Below are positions 24,149 to 35,800 of a stretch of DNA of 64,000 nucleotides, piece after piece. The position numbers and the translations under genes were made by a program. Below the pieces are notes generated by a model. That model did not search any database, was not told where the DNA came from, and saw nothing but the letters and a program-made list of their open reading frames with translations. Every line of letters begins with the position of its first letter. Position 1 is the first letter of the stretch. The DNA is from Aurelia coerulea (Eukaryota > Cnidaria > Scyphozoa > Semaeostomeae > Ulmaridae): positions 10,376,501-10,440,500 of the forward strand of contig CM076944.1 in assembly GCA_039566865.1 (NCBI GenBank). Direction: 5' to 3'.

Positions 24149-25320
24149 AGAATGCTTGTTGAAACAAGGAGACAGAAACTTTTGCTTTTTGCGCTGCAAA
24201 TATACATCAATAGCTAGAGTTTAGAGTTATGAACTTATAAACATTGTTAAATTCACCCATTGTTGTTGTTGTAGTTGTATATTGCGAAGCAAAACTCTTG
24301 TCTGGTTATGAAACTCGCTAATTTCAAAGGAAGCCGCTCGCGATGTTGAGTCACGCATGTTTTCGATTCAATGAAGCATGACCGTGCACACACGTTAACG
24401 TCCTCTGCGTCCTCTGTGTGTGTCGTGAAGGGAGTCTCTTTGTTGAAAAAGGCATTTTCTATTATTTGGTAAAGGGTATACTCGGTAAAAGTTAAGGGGC
24501 TGCATACCAATTAAGCCCTCATTCATGATTCATATGTCTCCTTGTCCATGTTTTCTAGGGCCCTCATTGGGAAAAAAATGAAAATTACATCACGCATAGA
24601 ATTACGCAAACTCGTCTTTTAGATCAGCCCGATCGTGATAGAAACAAAGCATGTTGTAGTCTAACCACGAACTGCCTGCAAATCTTTGTGGACATTCTCA
24701 AGGTGTCACTTTTCCGAGTTACGTCTAGACTGATTACAAGTCGTTGCTTTGCGATATACTCCGCTACAACTACAACTACAACTACGACTCACAACCAAAC
24801 AAAGACATTTCCGGCCTGTTCGGAGAAGCCTCATTTTGGAAATCTATATTCTGCATGATACATGAACGCAAAAGCAAAGCGAATGGTCCCGGTGGGTGCA
24901 ATGTTAATGAAAACGTGACACCACGCTCATCCATGCTTTCGCTGAGAAAGGAGACATTTGAAGCAAAATCCTAGGACCTAGAATCTCAGAAAAAAGGAGG
25001 ACTTTTCTTCAGACGATATCCCAACGCAAAACAGTTAAATGTTGCCGGTGGACAGGGGACCCCAGAATGAAAGTCAATTTCACCTGACCCAAGTTTGATA
25101 CCCCAAGTTTTATGGGATTCTACTCTTTTCCAACAAAGAGATATCAGCAAAGTGAATCGTTATAAAGCGCAAAAATTCCAAACCTTACTCTCAGAACCAG
25201 TTTTTGTACTGTGCAGATTTCTTTGGGGCTCATTTATACTCCTTTAAAGTTCGGAGTGGGGGTTACCTTCAAAGCTCTCCATAATAAGGGGTCTTTTCAC
25301 CAACAAGAAAGTCAGAGAAA
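24149..25320. other. Gene-free stretch with weak inverted repeat
   Basis: GTAGTTGTATATTGCGAAGC near 24270 resembles the reverse complement of the segment at about 24735-24775, which suggests a decayed foldback. No gene recognised. Confidence 0.35.
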
Positions 25321-25612
25321 AGGGTATCCTATGAAATGGTATGGACGAGCGTGGTGTACCTTTGAAAAACCTTGTACCACAAAAACAGCTAGATAGTGTA
25401 TACCGGGCCCTCATAGAAAGTCATTTGCGGTATGCAAATCTTATTTGGGGAAGCATTCCTAGTTCTAAAATAAAAATCCTGCAAAATCTACAGGACCGAG
25501 CCCGAACAATAATTGAGAGGGCTAGGATTAAAGATAATTGGTCTTACAATTGGCTCGATGTAGAACAACTAATTATTGAATTCGATGTGTCCTGTCCAGA
25601 GAGCCTTTGGGA

Positions 25613-26147
25613 CTTCTTCTCTCTCCTTCTCTTTTCGCTTCCGATATCTCCTCCACAGTACTATAAAATTTCCCCCGCAGATATCTCCTCCGCAGTACTG
25701 TAAACAATTTCCCCCGCAGATACATATTATCCAGCTCTTCTCCATAGAAGCACACCAGCAGTGTCTAACTACCCATGGTTTAATCCTTCATCTACGATGA
25801 CCCCAAGTGACTTTGTCTTCTTTGCGCGTATAATTTCTGAGTTATTTAGCATTAGTCGTTCAGATACATCCATTTTATTGACTTTACGGGGATGGCCAAT
25901 CAACATATATTCAGTTTTCTTTGGATTAGCTGTCAGTTTATTGATTCTCAGCCATTCTGAAATATTGAGAAGTTCTCTTTGAGCATAGTAGATTTTCAAG
26001 GTTGTTGGATGTTATGGTAACATGCGTGTCATCTGCATACATGCTGGCTTTTGATAATTCTAGGCACGTTTCGAAATCATTCAGATAGATTATGAACAGG
26101 AGTGGACCAAGACAGGAGCCTTGAGGTATCCCACAAGTTATCAGATG
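25613..26147 (-). mobile_element. Inverted RT-palm fragment with 20-bp flanking repeats
   Basis: The minus strand encodes [20 protein letters not shown], then YADDTHVTI and [18 protein letters not shown], a reverse-transcriptase palm of the same LINE type as its host. The 20-bp word TGTCCAGAGAGCCTTTGGGA stands on both sides (25593-25612, 26148-26167), as a LINE-type target duplication would. Near its end lies a 34-bp direct repeat containing TTCCCCCGCAGATA. Confidence 0.75.
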
Positions 26148-26360
26148 TGTCCAGAGAGCCTTTGGGATAAATTCCCCCAGATATTCTTGCATTCAAACTA
26201 TAGTACGAGAAACTGCAGGAATATCCAAATTCCAAGATACAACCTTGAATATGTGAAAAAAGGCTTTCATTATTCAGCTCTTACTGCATGGAACAGCATC
26301 CCTATTACCATCAGGGAGCTGCCAACCTTGCCACAGTTCAAAAGAAATCTAAAAACTCAC

Positions 26361-27528
26361 CTTAAGGTAACTCTGCTTTCCGCTCTAGTGCACAGCGAGA
26401 TGCCATTTCGCAAACCACTCTCCTCAGAAAACAGTTAATTTCTCCAATATTATTCGGTCTATTGAAAAGCGGTAAAAAGGATGTTGTTCTGTATAATCTG
26501 GGCAATCGAAAGATGTATAAATTGCAATGTTTCCGTCAACCCTGGCTTCGCAAATCCTTCCTCAAATCTTTTTGCTGATTTCAGAAAAGTGGATTTTCCT
26601 CCAAAACTACTCGAAAAAGTTTCGATTTTTTTTCGCTCCATCTCTAGCTAAGTAGTTGATCTACAACTTTGCCAAGTCTGATTGAAAAAGCTAGGCTAGA
26701 TTTCCTGCAATCGAATTTTACATTTCTGTTTACTTTTCGACATCGAAGGAGAAAAGCGTTGGTCAACAGTTTAGCCCATGCAGAACGATTTGAACGCCCG
26801 TAGAATGTTTTTGCAAAAAAATTAGTTCTTGATCTAAGATCTATGCTCATTGTGGACTCTAAAAGAAATTGATAATCTGTGAATGCTTACGAAAGTCTCG
26901 AAAGACACCCAAAGCATGGTTTCGTAGATTTGCTGGTAAAAATCAGTAATTTTTAATCAATAGATGCAAATGATACTTTTACAAGCACACTAAGGAGGTT
27001 TTTTGGGACCTGCGTATGGTATTCCCAAAAGATGACGTTCACTTGTTTGCCAATGGAAAAACTTCTGAAAGTTATTTGAAGCCTGAGCTTTTGCAAGCGT
27101 GCTTCATAGCATGGTAATCTGTTGACCAAGTTTTCTCCATTTCACTGTCGAAAAGTAAACAGAAATACGAAATTCGATTGCAAGAAATCTAGCCTAGCTT
27201 TTTCAATCAGACTTGGCAAAGTTGTAGATCAACTACGTACCTAAAGATGGAACGAAAAAAAATCGAACATTTGTCGAGTAGTTTTGGAGATAAATCCACT
27301 CTTCGGAAATTAGCGAAAAGATTTGAACTAGGATTTGCAAAACCAGGGTTGACAGAAACATTGCGATTTATACATCTTTCGATTGCCCAGATTATACAGA
27401 ACAACATCCTTTTTACCGCTTTTCGATAGGCCGAATAATATTGGAGAAATTAACCGTTTTCTGAGGAGAATGGTTTTGCGAAACGGCATCTCGCTGTGCA
27501 CTAGAGCGGAAAGCAGAGTTACCTTAAG
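26361..27528. mobile_element. 1.17-kb foldback element
   Basis: Inverted arms of about 390 bp (26361-26750 and 27135-27528), starting CTTAAGGTAACTCTGC and diverged by a few percent, surround a unique loop of about 390 bp. It is inserted in the LINE just after codons for LKTHL. No target duplication could be recognised. Apparent open frames in the two arms are mirror copies of one another. Confidence 0.8.
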
Positions 27529-27720
27529 AGCTGAAGCAAACTTGAAACACGACTCCCTGGAAGAGCAGCAAATAGGCCCCTAGAACAGTTTTGGACTTTC
27601 TTTTCTTCTTTTAAAGATTATACTGTAATTACTGTATCATAAATTTGATTTGTATTTAATTCAGCTGAAGGGATTTTGTGTTTAAATATTTTGATATGAT
27701 ATGATGACTATTGAGTTGCA

Positions 27721-29306
27721 CGAGGGGTACTTCGGGGTTTGCGGTATTGCGGTATCAGGGGTAAATTTTATGCGGTATTGCGGTAATGACGGAAAAAACT
27801 TGCGGTATTGCGGTATCGAGCTTTTACAGCGCGGTATGCGGTATTGTACGAAATTTAACATCCAAACTTCATGCAATGCCATTTTCCGCGCCATTTTCCT
27901 GTTGAAGAACAATACATCTTCGAGACGAATTAATAGAGGAAAGAAAAACGAAGGAGAGGGAGGTCCCTTATCCCTCTCTCCTTTTGCCTGCTCCACCTGC
28001 TCAACCTTGAAAAGGTACCTGCGGAGGAGAGCACGCAACAATTTTATCTGAAGAAAAAGAATCAAAATATTTGCACGAATCAAAACTTTAGATGTGGGAA
28101 AATCACCCCTATTTCCAAATCAGGCAATCCGACAATGTTCGACAACTATACCTATCACCACGGTAATTCCTGCTCTGTCAAAAGTTATCTGGAAGATCAT
28201 TTATAATCAACTGTCCTAGTACCTTGAATCGAACGGCCTTTTGTGCCCATATCAGCTTGGGTTTAGACAAGGGAGATCTACGAAACATGCAGTTACCTTA
28301 CTGTCAGCAAAGTATAGACAGAACGCATCAGAACGTTGAAAAGGGGCTACTTAGTGGTGCTGTCTATATTGACATCCGTAAAACCTTCGACACAGTACGT
28401 CATGCACCTTGCTGGAAAAATTGCCAAGTTATGGTATAGATGATGTGGAATTGCAGTGGATAGGTGAATTTCTCTTTGATAGGAAGCAAAAGTAATTTTT
28501 GATGACACCAGCTCATACGAAGAAAATGTTACATGTAGTATCCCACAAGGATCCATCTTGGGGCCCCTTCTCTTTGGGTTGATAATCAACGACACCCATA
28601 TTCCACTCACTGATGCTTCTGGCATTATATTGCATGCCGACGATACTGTTTCATATTGTGCAAGAAAGAACTCAAATGAAATAGAACATTTCCTTAACAG
28701 TGAAATACAAAAAGTTGCAGACTGCTTGATGAAAATAATTAACTTTTTCATTTAACTTAAAAAAGGTAAAACTGAATTTGTGCTATATGGATTACATCAA
28801 AAGTTATTCATGAGACAAAATCATACTAGTACTTTGGTGTAGATTTGGATAACCATCTGAACCTACATCGACATTTGGAAAATGTGTACAAAAAAGCGTT
28901 AGCCACAGTAAACTTTTAATCTCGTATTCGCGAAAAAGTCAGCCCTTATGTAGCAGAATCGATATTTAAAACAATGATATGTTCTACAGTATATATTCAT
29001 AATTTCTGCCGTCAATGCAGTTTTACTGAAAGCACGTAAATGAAACTTTTCCCGTCGTTCTCACGTCAAACTTTTGTCTGTAAAACATCTAACTATGATC
29101 TTGTCGACCAAACTACAAGTTTTGATGAAGGAAGGTGGATTTAGGTCAGAATCATACTGCTACAGACTGGCATACTGTATTATCAGGGTTGTTTTTTTAG
29201 TTGTCTAGCGTTTGCGGTATTTTGCTATTTTTTGGTGCGGTATTGCGGTAATTAGTGTCTTTTTCGTGCGGTATTGCGGTATTGGGACCCCCCCGAAGTA
29301 CCCCTC
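27721..29306. mobile_element. TIR element with GCGGTATT subterminal repeats, 5-bp TSD
   Basis: Termini GAGGGGTACTTCGGGG are perfectly inverted (27722-27737 and 29291-29306), flanked by TTGCA on both sides (27716-27720, 29307-29311). Inside each end the word GCGGTATTGCGGTA is repeated in opposite orientation, at about 27739-27850 and 29210-29282. A LINE fragment fills the middle. No transposase frame. Superfamily uncertain; 5-bp duplications fit several. Confidence 0.75.
28100..29150 (+). pseudogene. LINE reverse-transcriptase fragment
   Basis: Plus-strand RT remnants in several frames: CPYQLGFRQGRSTKHAV, VYIDIRKTFDTVRHA, CSIPQGSILGPLLFGLIIND, then HADDTVSYCARKN with the catalytic Asp pair, then YFGVDLDNHLNLHRHLENVY. 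Frameshifts and stops separate the blocks. It is a different LINE type from those at 15.9 kb and 25.3 kb and lies wholly inside the TTGCA-flanked TIR element. Confidence 0.85.
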
Positions 29307-29462
29307 TTGCACCCACCGGGCGAAGCGAATGGTCTGCTCTGCCGCTGCATGATCTTGTGATTTGCGTTTTTGGATAGGCCCCCCAGAGGAAAAATGGTTT
29401 ACTATGGAGATTTGATGTCGGATTGTAACCATACATGCAATTCCCATGTTCATTTTCACTTA

Positions 29463-29867
29463 CTCTCAAGTACCGAATAATCGTCCCCCCCCCCCGCTTA
29501 TTAATTTTTGAAAAATTTTCCAACCCCCCCCACTTTTATTCCAACCCCCCCTTTTTTAATTCTTGAAAAATATAAATAATAGTGAACATAATTTTTTTAA
29601 TAATTCCTGCTAAGCAAATGTACTTACTGTATTTATTAACTTTATTCTCCTTTGTTTGTCTGACCCGTGTTACATACGTGTTTTACATACGGGGTACCCA
29701 TGGTAGATCCGTGTTTTACTAAGAAAACGAAAAACGACTATTCTCAATTTTTCCAACCCCCCCCCCGATTGTTCCAACCCCCCCCGATTATTATTATATT
29801 TAACCATTTCCAACCCCCCCTCCCGATTATTCTCACCCCCCCCCCCCGTTTATTCTGTACTTGAGAG
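29463..29867. mobile_element. TA-flanked MITE with poly-C interior
   Basis: Termini CTCTCAAGTAC (inverted) next to TA on both sides. The interior is a run of TTCCAACCCCCCC-like units. 405 bp, non-coding; Tc1/mariner-type insertion is likely from the TA. Confidence 0.75.
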
Positions 29868-30022
29868 TACATTGAATTCGCTGTTCGCTCCCCCTGCAGA
29901 TTTGTCGCTACAGCAACGACAACAGCGAAAGTTAGAGGGACTTATGTAACGAATCAAGCTGCCCTGCACGCCTGCACGTCAGCTCAAATTCAAAAACCAA
30001 AAATTCCACAGCCTCGTTATGA

Positions 30023-30095
30023 GGCCCTGTGGCCTAATGGATAAGGCGCCAGCCTCCGGAGCTGGAGACTGTGGGTTCGAGTCCCACCAGGGTCG
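30023..30095 (+). tRNA. tRNA-Arg (anticodon CCG)
   Basis: A 73-nt cloverleaf: acceptor GGCCCTG pairs with CAGGGTC (one G-T), D arm GCCTAATGGATAAGGC, anticodon stem CCAGC/GCTGG with loop CTCCGGA (anticodon CCG, reading CGG), variable loop AGACT, T arm GTGGG-TTCGAGT-CCCAC, discriminator G. No intron. The internal A and B boxes are intact, and a T-rich run 15-30 bp downstream can serve as the Pol III terminator, so the gene looks functional. It delivers arginine in cytosolic translation. Confidence 0.95.
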
Positions 30096-30767
30096 AATGC
30101 TGCAGGCTTTCTTTTCATTTTTTACGCATATCCACTCTGGTTGCAAATTGCAACTTGCAATCTGATTTGGGACTTACCCTTTAGTTTTAAAATGCTGTCA
30201 ATTTGTTATTAGGGTAAAACATATGAAACTGTTCATAAAATTTGATCCAATTTGAGACTTGGGACAAATTTTTGGTATATATTGTTCTCAATATTTTGTT
30301 CCCTCAATTTCGATAAAAATGTTGTGTGAGATGTGAAGTCCATTTGGGGATAACAAACTTTTTCAATTTTTGGTCACAACCTTGACCCTAACCCTAATAA
30401 TTTTATTCAAAAATATACTAAAATAAAAATTACAAGTTTCGTTTATTCTTTAATGCCTTTTGGTTCTTTCTTGTGATTCTCTGGGTTAAAAAAATTGTTG
30501 CAGTCCTCAGTGAATGGTAACAATTTCAAAGTCTCTACTTAATGTCATTTTAAATAAGATAATAAATTCTGACTTGAAGAAACTCGTAAAAAGGTGTATG
30601 TATCTTGGCATTGCTCACATATATTTGTTCTTCAATAATTTTTTATTTTCTGAGAGAAATTCAAATCTATTCTTCAATTCAACACTCAGTAATACTGAGT
30701 AATGAGCCAATTTCTGAATGTCCTTGATGTCCTTATCAAAAAGATACGTTTCTTTACTGACAACAGA
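30096..30767. other. Gene-free AT-rich stretch
   Basis: No gene or repeat recognised apart from T-runs just after the tRNA gene. Confidence 0.4.
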
Positions 30768-30939
30768 AATACTGACAACAAAACCGATCAAAACTGTTAA
30801 AATGTAAAAAAGAGTCCACAACAAAACAACAAAACAACAAAACAACAAAACAACAACAACAAGACAACAACAAAAAAACAAAAAAACCAAAATACTGACA
30901 ACAAAACCGATCAAAACTGTTAAAATGTAAAAAAGAGTC
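30768..30939. repeat. 49-bp direct repeats flanking AACAA microsatellite
   Basis: Identical 49-bp copies (30768-30816 and 30891-30939, starting AATACTGACAACAAAACCG) flank a run of AACAA-type units. Duplication by slippage or repair across the microsatellite is likely and recent. Confidence 0.85.
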
Positions 30940-31158
30940 TCCGAGATCATCACCAAAAATATTGCCAATGATTTATCAAAATCTGTATCAGATACAACAG
31001 TGACTTTGTTTTAAAATGTTCACGGATTAGTCTCATGGTTTTAGCAAAATTATTTTTCAAATGACAGATAAATTTTAACTAACCAGTTACAGTACACGCC
31101 CGAAAACATCCGAATGAATCCTGCTTACCATTGGGGTACATTTAACATAACCTGATTT

Positions 31159-31307
31159 TACCCTGGGTATCAGAGCCATAGAAAAAACAATGGAAGATTA
31201 AAATTGGAGACAGAATTATCTAAAAAGAAAGCGTTCCCCCCTCTTTACTTCTTTCTTCTTTTCTTTTCATTTCTTGTTCTGTCTTTTTTGCTTTGGCACA
31301 CAGGGTA
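31159..31307. mobile_element. TACCCTG-type MITE, older copy
   Basis: Ends TACCCTGGGTATCAGAGCC and, inverted, TACCCTGTGTGCCAAAGC, the family of the 60-bp element at 17449. 149 bp, with a pyrimidine-rich interior. Flanking nonamers match only 5 of 9, consistent with age. Confidence 0.65.
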
Positions 31308-31319
31308 ACCTTGCCTAAG

Positions 31320-32225
31320 TCTTGGCTATTAACAACTCTGTTTTGCAAATTTACACCTTGTACGAATCTGAAAAGACTTTGTTTTCCAAATTATTAATCA
31401 TTTGAACTTTTCTTTATATTCAACATAAAAGTTTACTACTATACCACACTACAAGGACGGGGGCCAGGAGGAGCAAAATATCATGTCTTCCCCCTGGGAT
31501 TAACATCAACTAAAATACAACTAATATAAACTACTATACCATACAACACTAGAACTAATACAGATAGAAATGCTAATTATAAAGATATTTTACCAATAAA
31601 TATTTGAGCCGGTTTCACATTAGATGTCAGGCCAAAATATAATGGTGAACAATCCGAACCCCGGCCGAGGGAACAACAACGACAACAACCGTCCTCCCCG
31701 TCACTGCTCCCCACCAAAGATCCCCACCGCTCGAGACACTGATCGGGTCTAAATTTCTAATAATCATTTGAGCTTCGATACCAAAGGTAATTAAACAAAA
31801 TGGCAAACATACGCGTAAACCGGCCTTAAAGGGCGTTTCCCACGTTCTCCGAGGGTCTGAATGGCGTGGTCAGGAGTATTTTTCTGGGGGCTTCGCCCCC
31901 AGACCCCCTTCGGTCTTTCTGCCCCAGCTTTTTGGGCTGGCGACGCCCGTGTCGAGATAGATGTTGAGCATAATATCCTAAACAACGATTACCGATCATT
32001 TTCAACGGCCAACTTTGACACCCTAAGGTGCCCTTTCTGCGATTCCTGCCCCCGCCGCATCATGGAGCCTCCGGCGCCTCTGGTCATTAAATAAATACGT
32101 TAAAAGCACCTCTAATTGTAGTGGCAGGGATAGCATTAAAAGGTCATATTGACCTTATTTCCATAATGCTCCCCTTAGAGGTGGTTGCAAAAGAAAAATA
32201 ATAATAGCAAACAACAGATGTGAAA
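31320..32225. other. Gene-free stretch
   Basis: No gene supported. Around 31886-31905 GGGGGCTTCGCCCCC forms a short hairpin; similar GC hairpins occur at 41955-41985 inside a hAT element, so this may be an element remnant. Confidence 0.35.
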
Positions 32226-32232
32226 GTGATTA

Positions 32233-32608
32233 GGGACCTGTCATAAAGTATCTACTACCGGGGACGGAGGATATAGGCCGGGGCCAACAAAAAATTTAAG
32301 TGCTTCATAATAGGCCATAGAACATATTGGCAGCTTTTGAATGGGCCACGAAATTTTTTTGAACAAATCTAACCAAAAGTTTCAAACATACAAGAGAAAT
32401 TAAACGTCTCATCTAAATAACTTTATGCTATCAGCACGCTCAAAAATAAACCATGAAATTTAGACATGGTCCACGAAAAATATTTTCTTCTTCAAAATGG
32501 GCCATGGAATTGTTCTATCTCTGTTTATAAGGGCCATGACATTCTTTTGGAAAAGTCACATATCCTCCGCCCCCCCCCCCCGGTGGTAGATACCTTATGA
32601 CGCTTCCC
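32233..32608. mobile_element. PIF/Harbinger-like MITE
   Basis: Imperfect terminal inverted repeats of about 45 bp starting GGGACCTGTCATAAAGTATC on the left and GGGAAGCGTCATAAGGTATC on the right, each flanked by TTA (32230-32232, 32609-32611), as for PIF/Harbinger. 376 bp, non-coding. It lies only 41 bp beyond the stop codon of the dioxygenase gene on the minus strand. Confidence 0.8.
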
Positions 32609-32647
32609 TTACTTTCTACAAAAGTTTCAGAAATTTATGCAAACAAT

Positions 32648-32653
32648 CTTTAT
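32648..32653 (-). terminator. AATAAA overlapping the stop codon
   Basis: The minus strand reads CGT AAA TAA AG, so AATAAA overlaps the TAA stop. It could act as polyadenylation signal, giving a very short 3' UTR; the adjacent Harbinger MITE leaves little other host sequence. A downstream signal cannot be excluded. Confidence 0.4.
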
Positions 32654-32874
32654 TTACGCCAGACTGTAGGAAAATCAGGGATATCTGTAAACTTGGTTCC
32701 AAGTTTCAAATTTTTCGGGAGAAGTTCTGGTGGGGGCGATGATTTCCAAGGTCTTGCAGCAAATGTAGCATCATCTCCGACCCATCTCGTTGCAAGGACG
32801 TATCGTGGAACCAGTGAGCTCGACTTGGTTGTTCCATGTAATGTTTTCATGTGGAAGGCAAGGCAGTCTCCAGG
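32650..32874 (-). CDS. PhyH-like terminal exon
   Basis: 74 codons plus TAA after acceptor CATCAACAG. Starts PGDCLAFHMKTLHG (distal iron ligand His) and includes PRYVLATRWVGDD (2-oxoglutarate Arg). It ends FPTVWRK. Confidence 0.92.
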   Translation of the reverse strand, partial: PGDCLAFHMKTLHGTTKSSSLVPRYVLATRWVGDDATFAARPWKSSPPPELLPKNLKLGTKFTDIPDFPTVWRK

Positions 32875-35800
32875 CTGTTGATGAAGAGTGAAATGATGCA
32901 TAAAGGACGGAGTATTGTGTCTTGACAATATTATGGTCGACAGTTTCTACCGATAGACAAAATCCGGCCAAGGATTGTTTACACCTATTTCAAGTCAAGT
33001 GATCAGTCTCTTGATAAAACATCTTTTGAATTGGCCGACATATATCAGCGCCATGAAAACTTGTGCAATAAGCGTACGAGCCGGGGGCCCCCTGACGTTG
33101 GAAAAATTATCGAAAATCAGCCCCAATCAGAAAGAAGTCTGCCCTAAATCAGGTAAAATGTTGGTAAACAATGGACTTTGTGCCGGGATGCCCCCCACAG
33201 ATTTTTTCTTCCCGCACGCTTATGACTTGTGCCATGAATGCAAAAAGTGGTAAAGTACTAAAACTTCCAAAGACTATAGTCACATGACATGAAATGGGTA
33301 AAACATAACTCAGCCGACTTTTTGTCTATAAATAGACCGGATGTGTAAGTTGCAACGTTAGAACCATTGCAGAACATATACTTCTATCACTTTCTTTCCA
33401 CAACAAGGTATTGAAATAAATGCAGAAACTTGCAGGCTCCGCCGTAGCGTCTTTATTAGGCGAGCAGGTTCCAAATGTTGTTCATACCAGGTGTCCCAAA
33501 AAAGTACTCTTGTTTCAAAAATCACCAAAAATTTATTATCAAACCTTTGATAAATTTTTCTCTTTGAGTAGCTTTGTCAAAGACCCAAAAATATTCACAG
33601 GTAATAAAATGTTTGCTTTTGATACAGCAAGGTAGGAAATTTACACGTTGAAAAACCTTCTTTTGAGTTATAGTTATTAAGCAAAATACTCAATCTTGCC
33701 TAAGAGTCAACATTTTCAGATTGTTTATCATCATTGAAGTCTCCAATGATAGTGCGCATTTATTTCTGTCATTTATGACCATACCAGAAGTTTTACACGC
33801 ACAAAGAAATTGATTTGGCAATCATCAGTGCTGCTTTGCAGTATGATTCAAAACCAGGTTACCCTAAAAAGAGCTAAATTTGCTAATTTTTAAACCACTT
33901 ACAAGATCAGCTATGTCTTGGAAAATAATTTGATGTTTGATCTATTTGATAAAAAAGAAAATTGAAGAAAGGCCGTGTAATAAAATTTTGATGATTTTTC
34001 AAACGGGAGTACTTTTTGGGACATCAGGTAGCTACTTTTGAAAAATGATAAATACCGTGGATCTACGCTCGCAATTCTTCAAACAAAAGAAAATTCAAGG
34101 ACAACAGATAACCTTGCCTTGGTTCTCTAAATCTCAGTAAAGCTTCTATCGGTTGAAACAAAGAATCCTTGAAGTCAGTCTATTGTCAGTCTATTACCGG
34201 GTGTCCCAAAAAAAAGTACTCCCGTTTGAAAAATCACCAAAATTTGATTACATGACTGATCTTCAATTTTCTTTTTTTACCAAGTAGATCAAGGACCAAA
34301 TTATTTTCCCAGATATAGATGATCTTCTAATTGGTTTAAAATTAGCAAATTTAGCACTTTTTAGGGCTACCTGGTATTGAATCATACAGCAAAAAGCATT
34401 TATGCTTGCCAGATCAATTTATTTGTGCATATAAAGCTTCTAGTTTGGTCATAAATGACAGAAAGAAATGCACACTATCATTAGAGACTTGATGACGATG
34501 AAAGATCTGAAAATTTTGACTGTTGGCAAGATTGAGCATTTGCCTATAAAGTATAGCTCAAAGTAAGGTTTTTGAACGTGTAATTTTTCTACCTCGTTGC
34601 ATCAAAAGCAAAAATTTTAGCATCTACAAATATTTTTGGGTCTTTGACAAAACAAGTCAAAAAGAAAATTTTATCAAAGGTTTGATAATCAATTTATTGT
34701 GATTTTTGGGACACCCGGTATTCTCCACAGGTAGAAGTTTTCTTTAAGAAATCAACAAATTTATGTGCAAACCTGCAAATCCCATGAGAGTATTTCAAAT
34801 TCACCATTATCTATGTCTGGAACATCTTCATATTCAAATTCAGTGCCATCTTTGGAATCTTGAAGAGGGTAAGTGGAGTGACTTTCAAACTTTCTTGGGT
34901 GAAACCATTTACCCCAGAGATGAGATCCTTTGACAAACTTGAGACAGCTTTCTTTGCTTACAGGAGTGGTTGGCATCCAGATAGTGCAGTTCTGCAGTGA
35001 ACATAGAACATTTTTCGCTTCAAGTTAAATTTCACCCGAGATAATTCTTCAAGCAGAGCCAACAAAAAATCTATTAAAATTAATCAGAAACAGGGACTTA
35101 ATTAACTAATTCTAACTGATTCTGACTAATTAATTCCAATTAATTGATTAATTCTAACCATTTTGATACAAAGAGGAACATTTTTCAATACAATGCTAAC
35201 ACAGGAGAATGCAACCACAAATTGCTAAATATTTCTTATTTCCAGGCAATACAACTACTGGATCAGTCAGTAAAATTCTGGGGAATTTAAAAAGTCACAC
35301 TTTAGTGAAAAAGAAGTCAAAGAGGGTTTGCTGAATTTTTACTGTACCGGGAGAGCCAGAAAATAGTTCCCACTTTCGAAAATTCGCAGCAACAAAAGTA
35401 CTCCATGGATTTGAATGATTCAAATTCTAGTTAAAAGCCAAAAGATCGAAGTATTTTTGTGATTTTTCTCGTCTTCTTACGAGCACTGCAAACATAGGTA
35501 AATTCAAATTTACAAAAATTTATTGGTTGCAAAATGACTGAAAAAAGATCGAAGTATTTTTGTGACTTTTCTCGTCTTCTTACGAGCACTGCGAATTGGT
35601 CAAACTTACGGGCACTTGATCAAATCGTTAGGACTAACAAATATGTTTACAGATAAATAAGCTAACAAACAGAACAATATAACCTTTTTTATAATCTTTG
35701 TTAATAAAAACATTGTCTTCAAAGCTAATGCTGATCTTCCAGGGAGGGGGGGGAGGGGAGGGGGCGTGTTCGTATTAGTTTTCAGCTAATTAAATGATTT

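Larger units (their letters stand above)
25330..27690 (+). mobile_element. LINE 3' part with two insertions
   Basis: Plus-strand LINE C-terminal coding in pieces: VYRALIESHLRYANLIWGS at 25400-25590, then [12 protein letters not shown] and KGFHYSALTAWNSIPITIRE at 26145-26360, then KHDSLEEQQIGP and a stop at 27583, ending in a short TGATA-type tail near 27690. It is interrupted by a 535-bp segment (25613-26147) and by a large foldback (26361-27528). The front part of the reverse transcriptase is missing. Confidence 0.8.

Noticed and set aside
24744..24974. 76-codon plus-strand frame with Asn-Tyr repeats
   Set aside because: The NYNYNY run comes from an ACAACT microsatellite and the frame has no other support.
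27247..27429. Open frame that seems conserved with another at 26459-26641
   Set aside because: The two are mirror images from the arms of one foldback element, so the similarity reflects the inverted repeat and not protein conservation.
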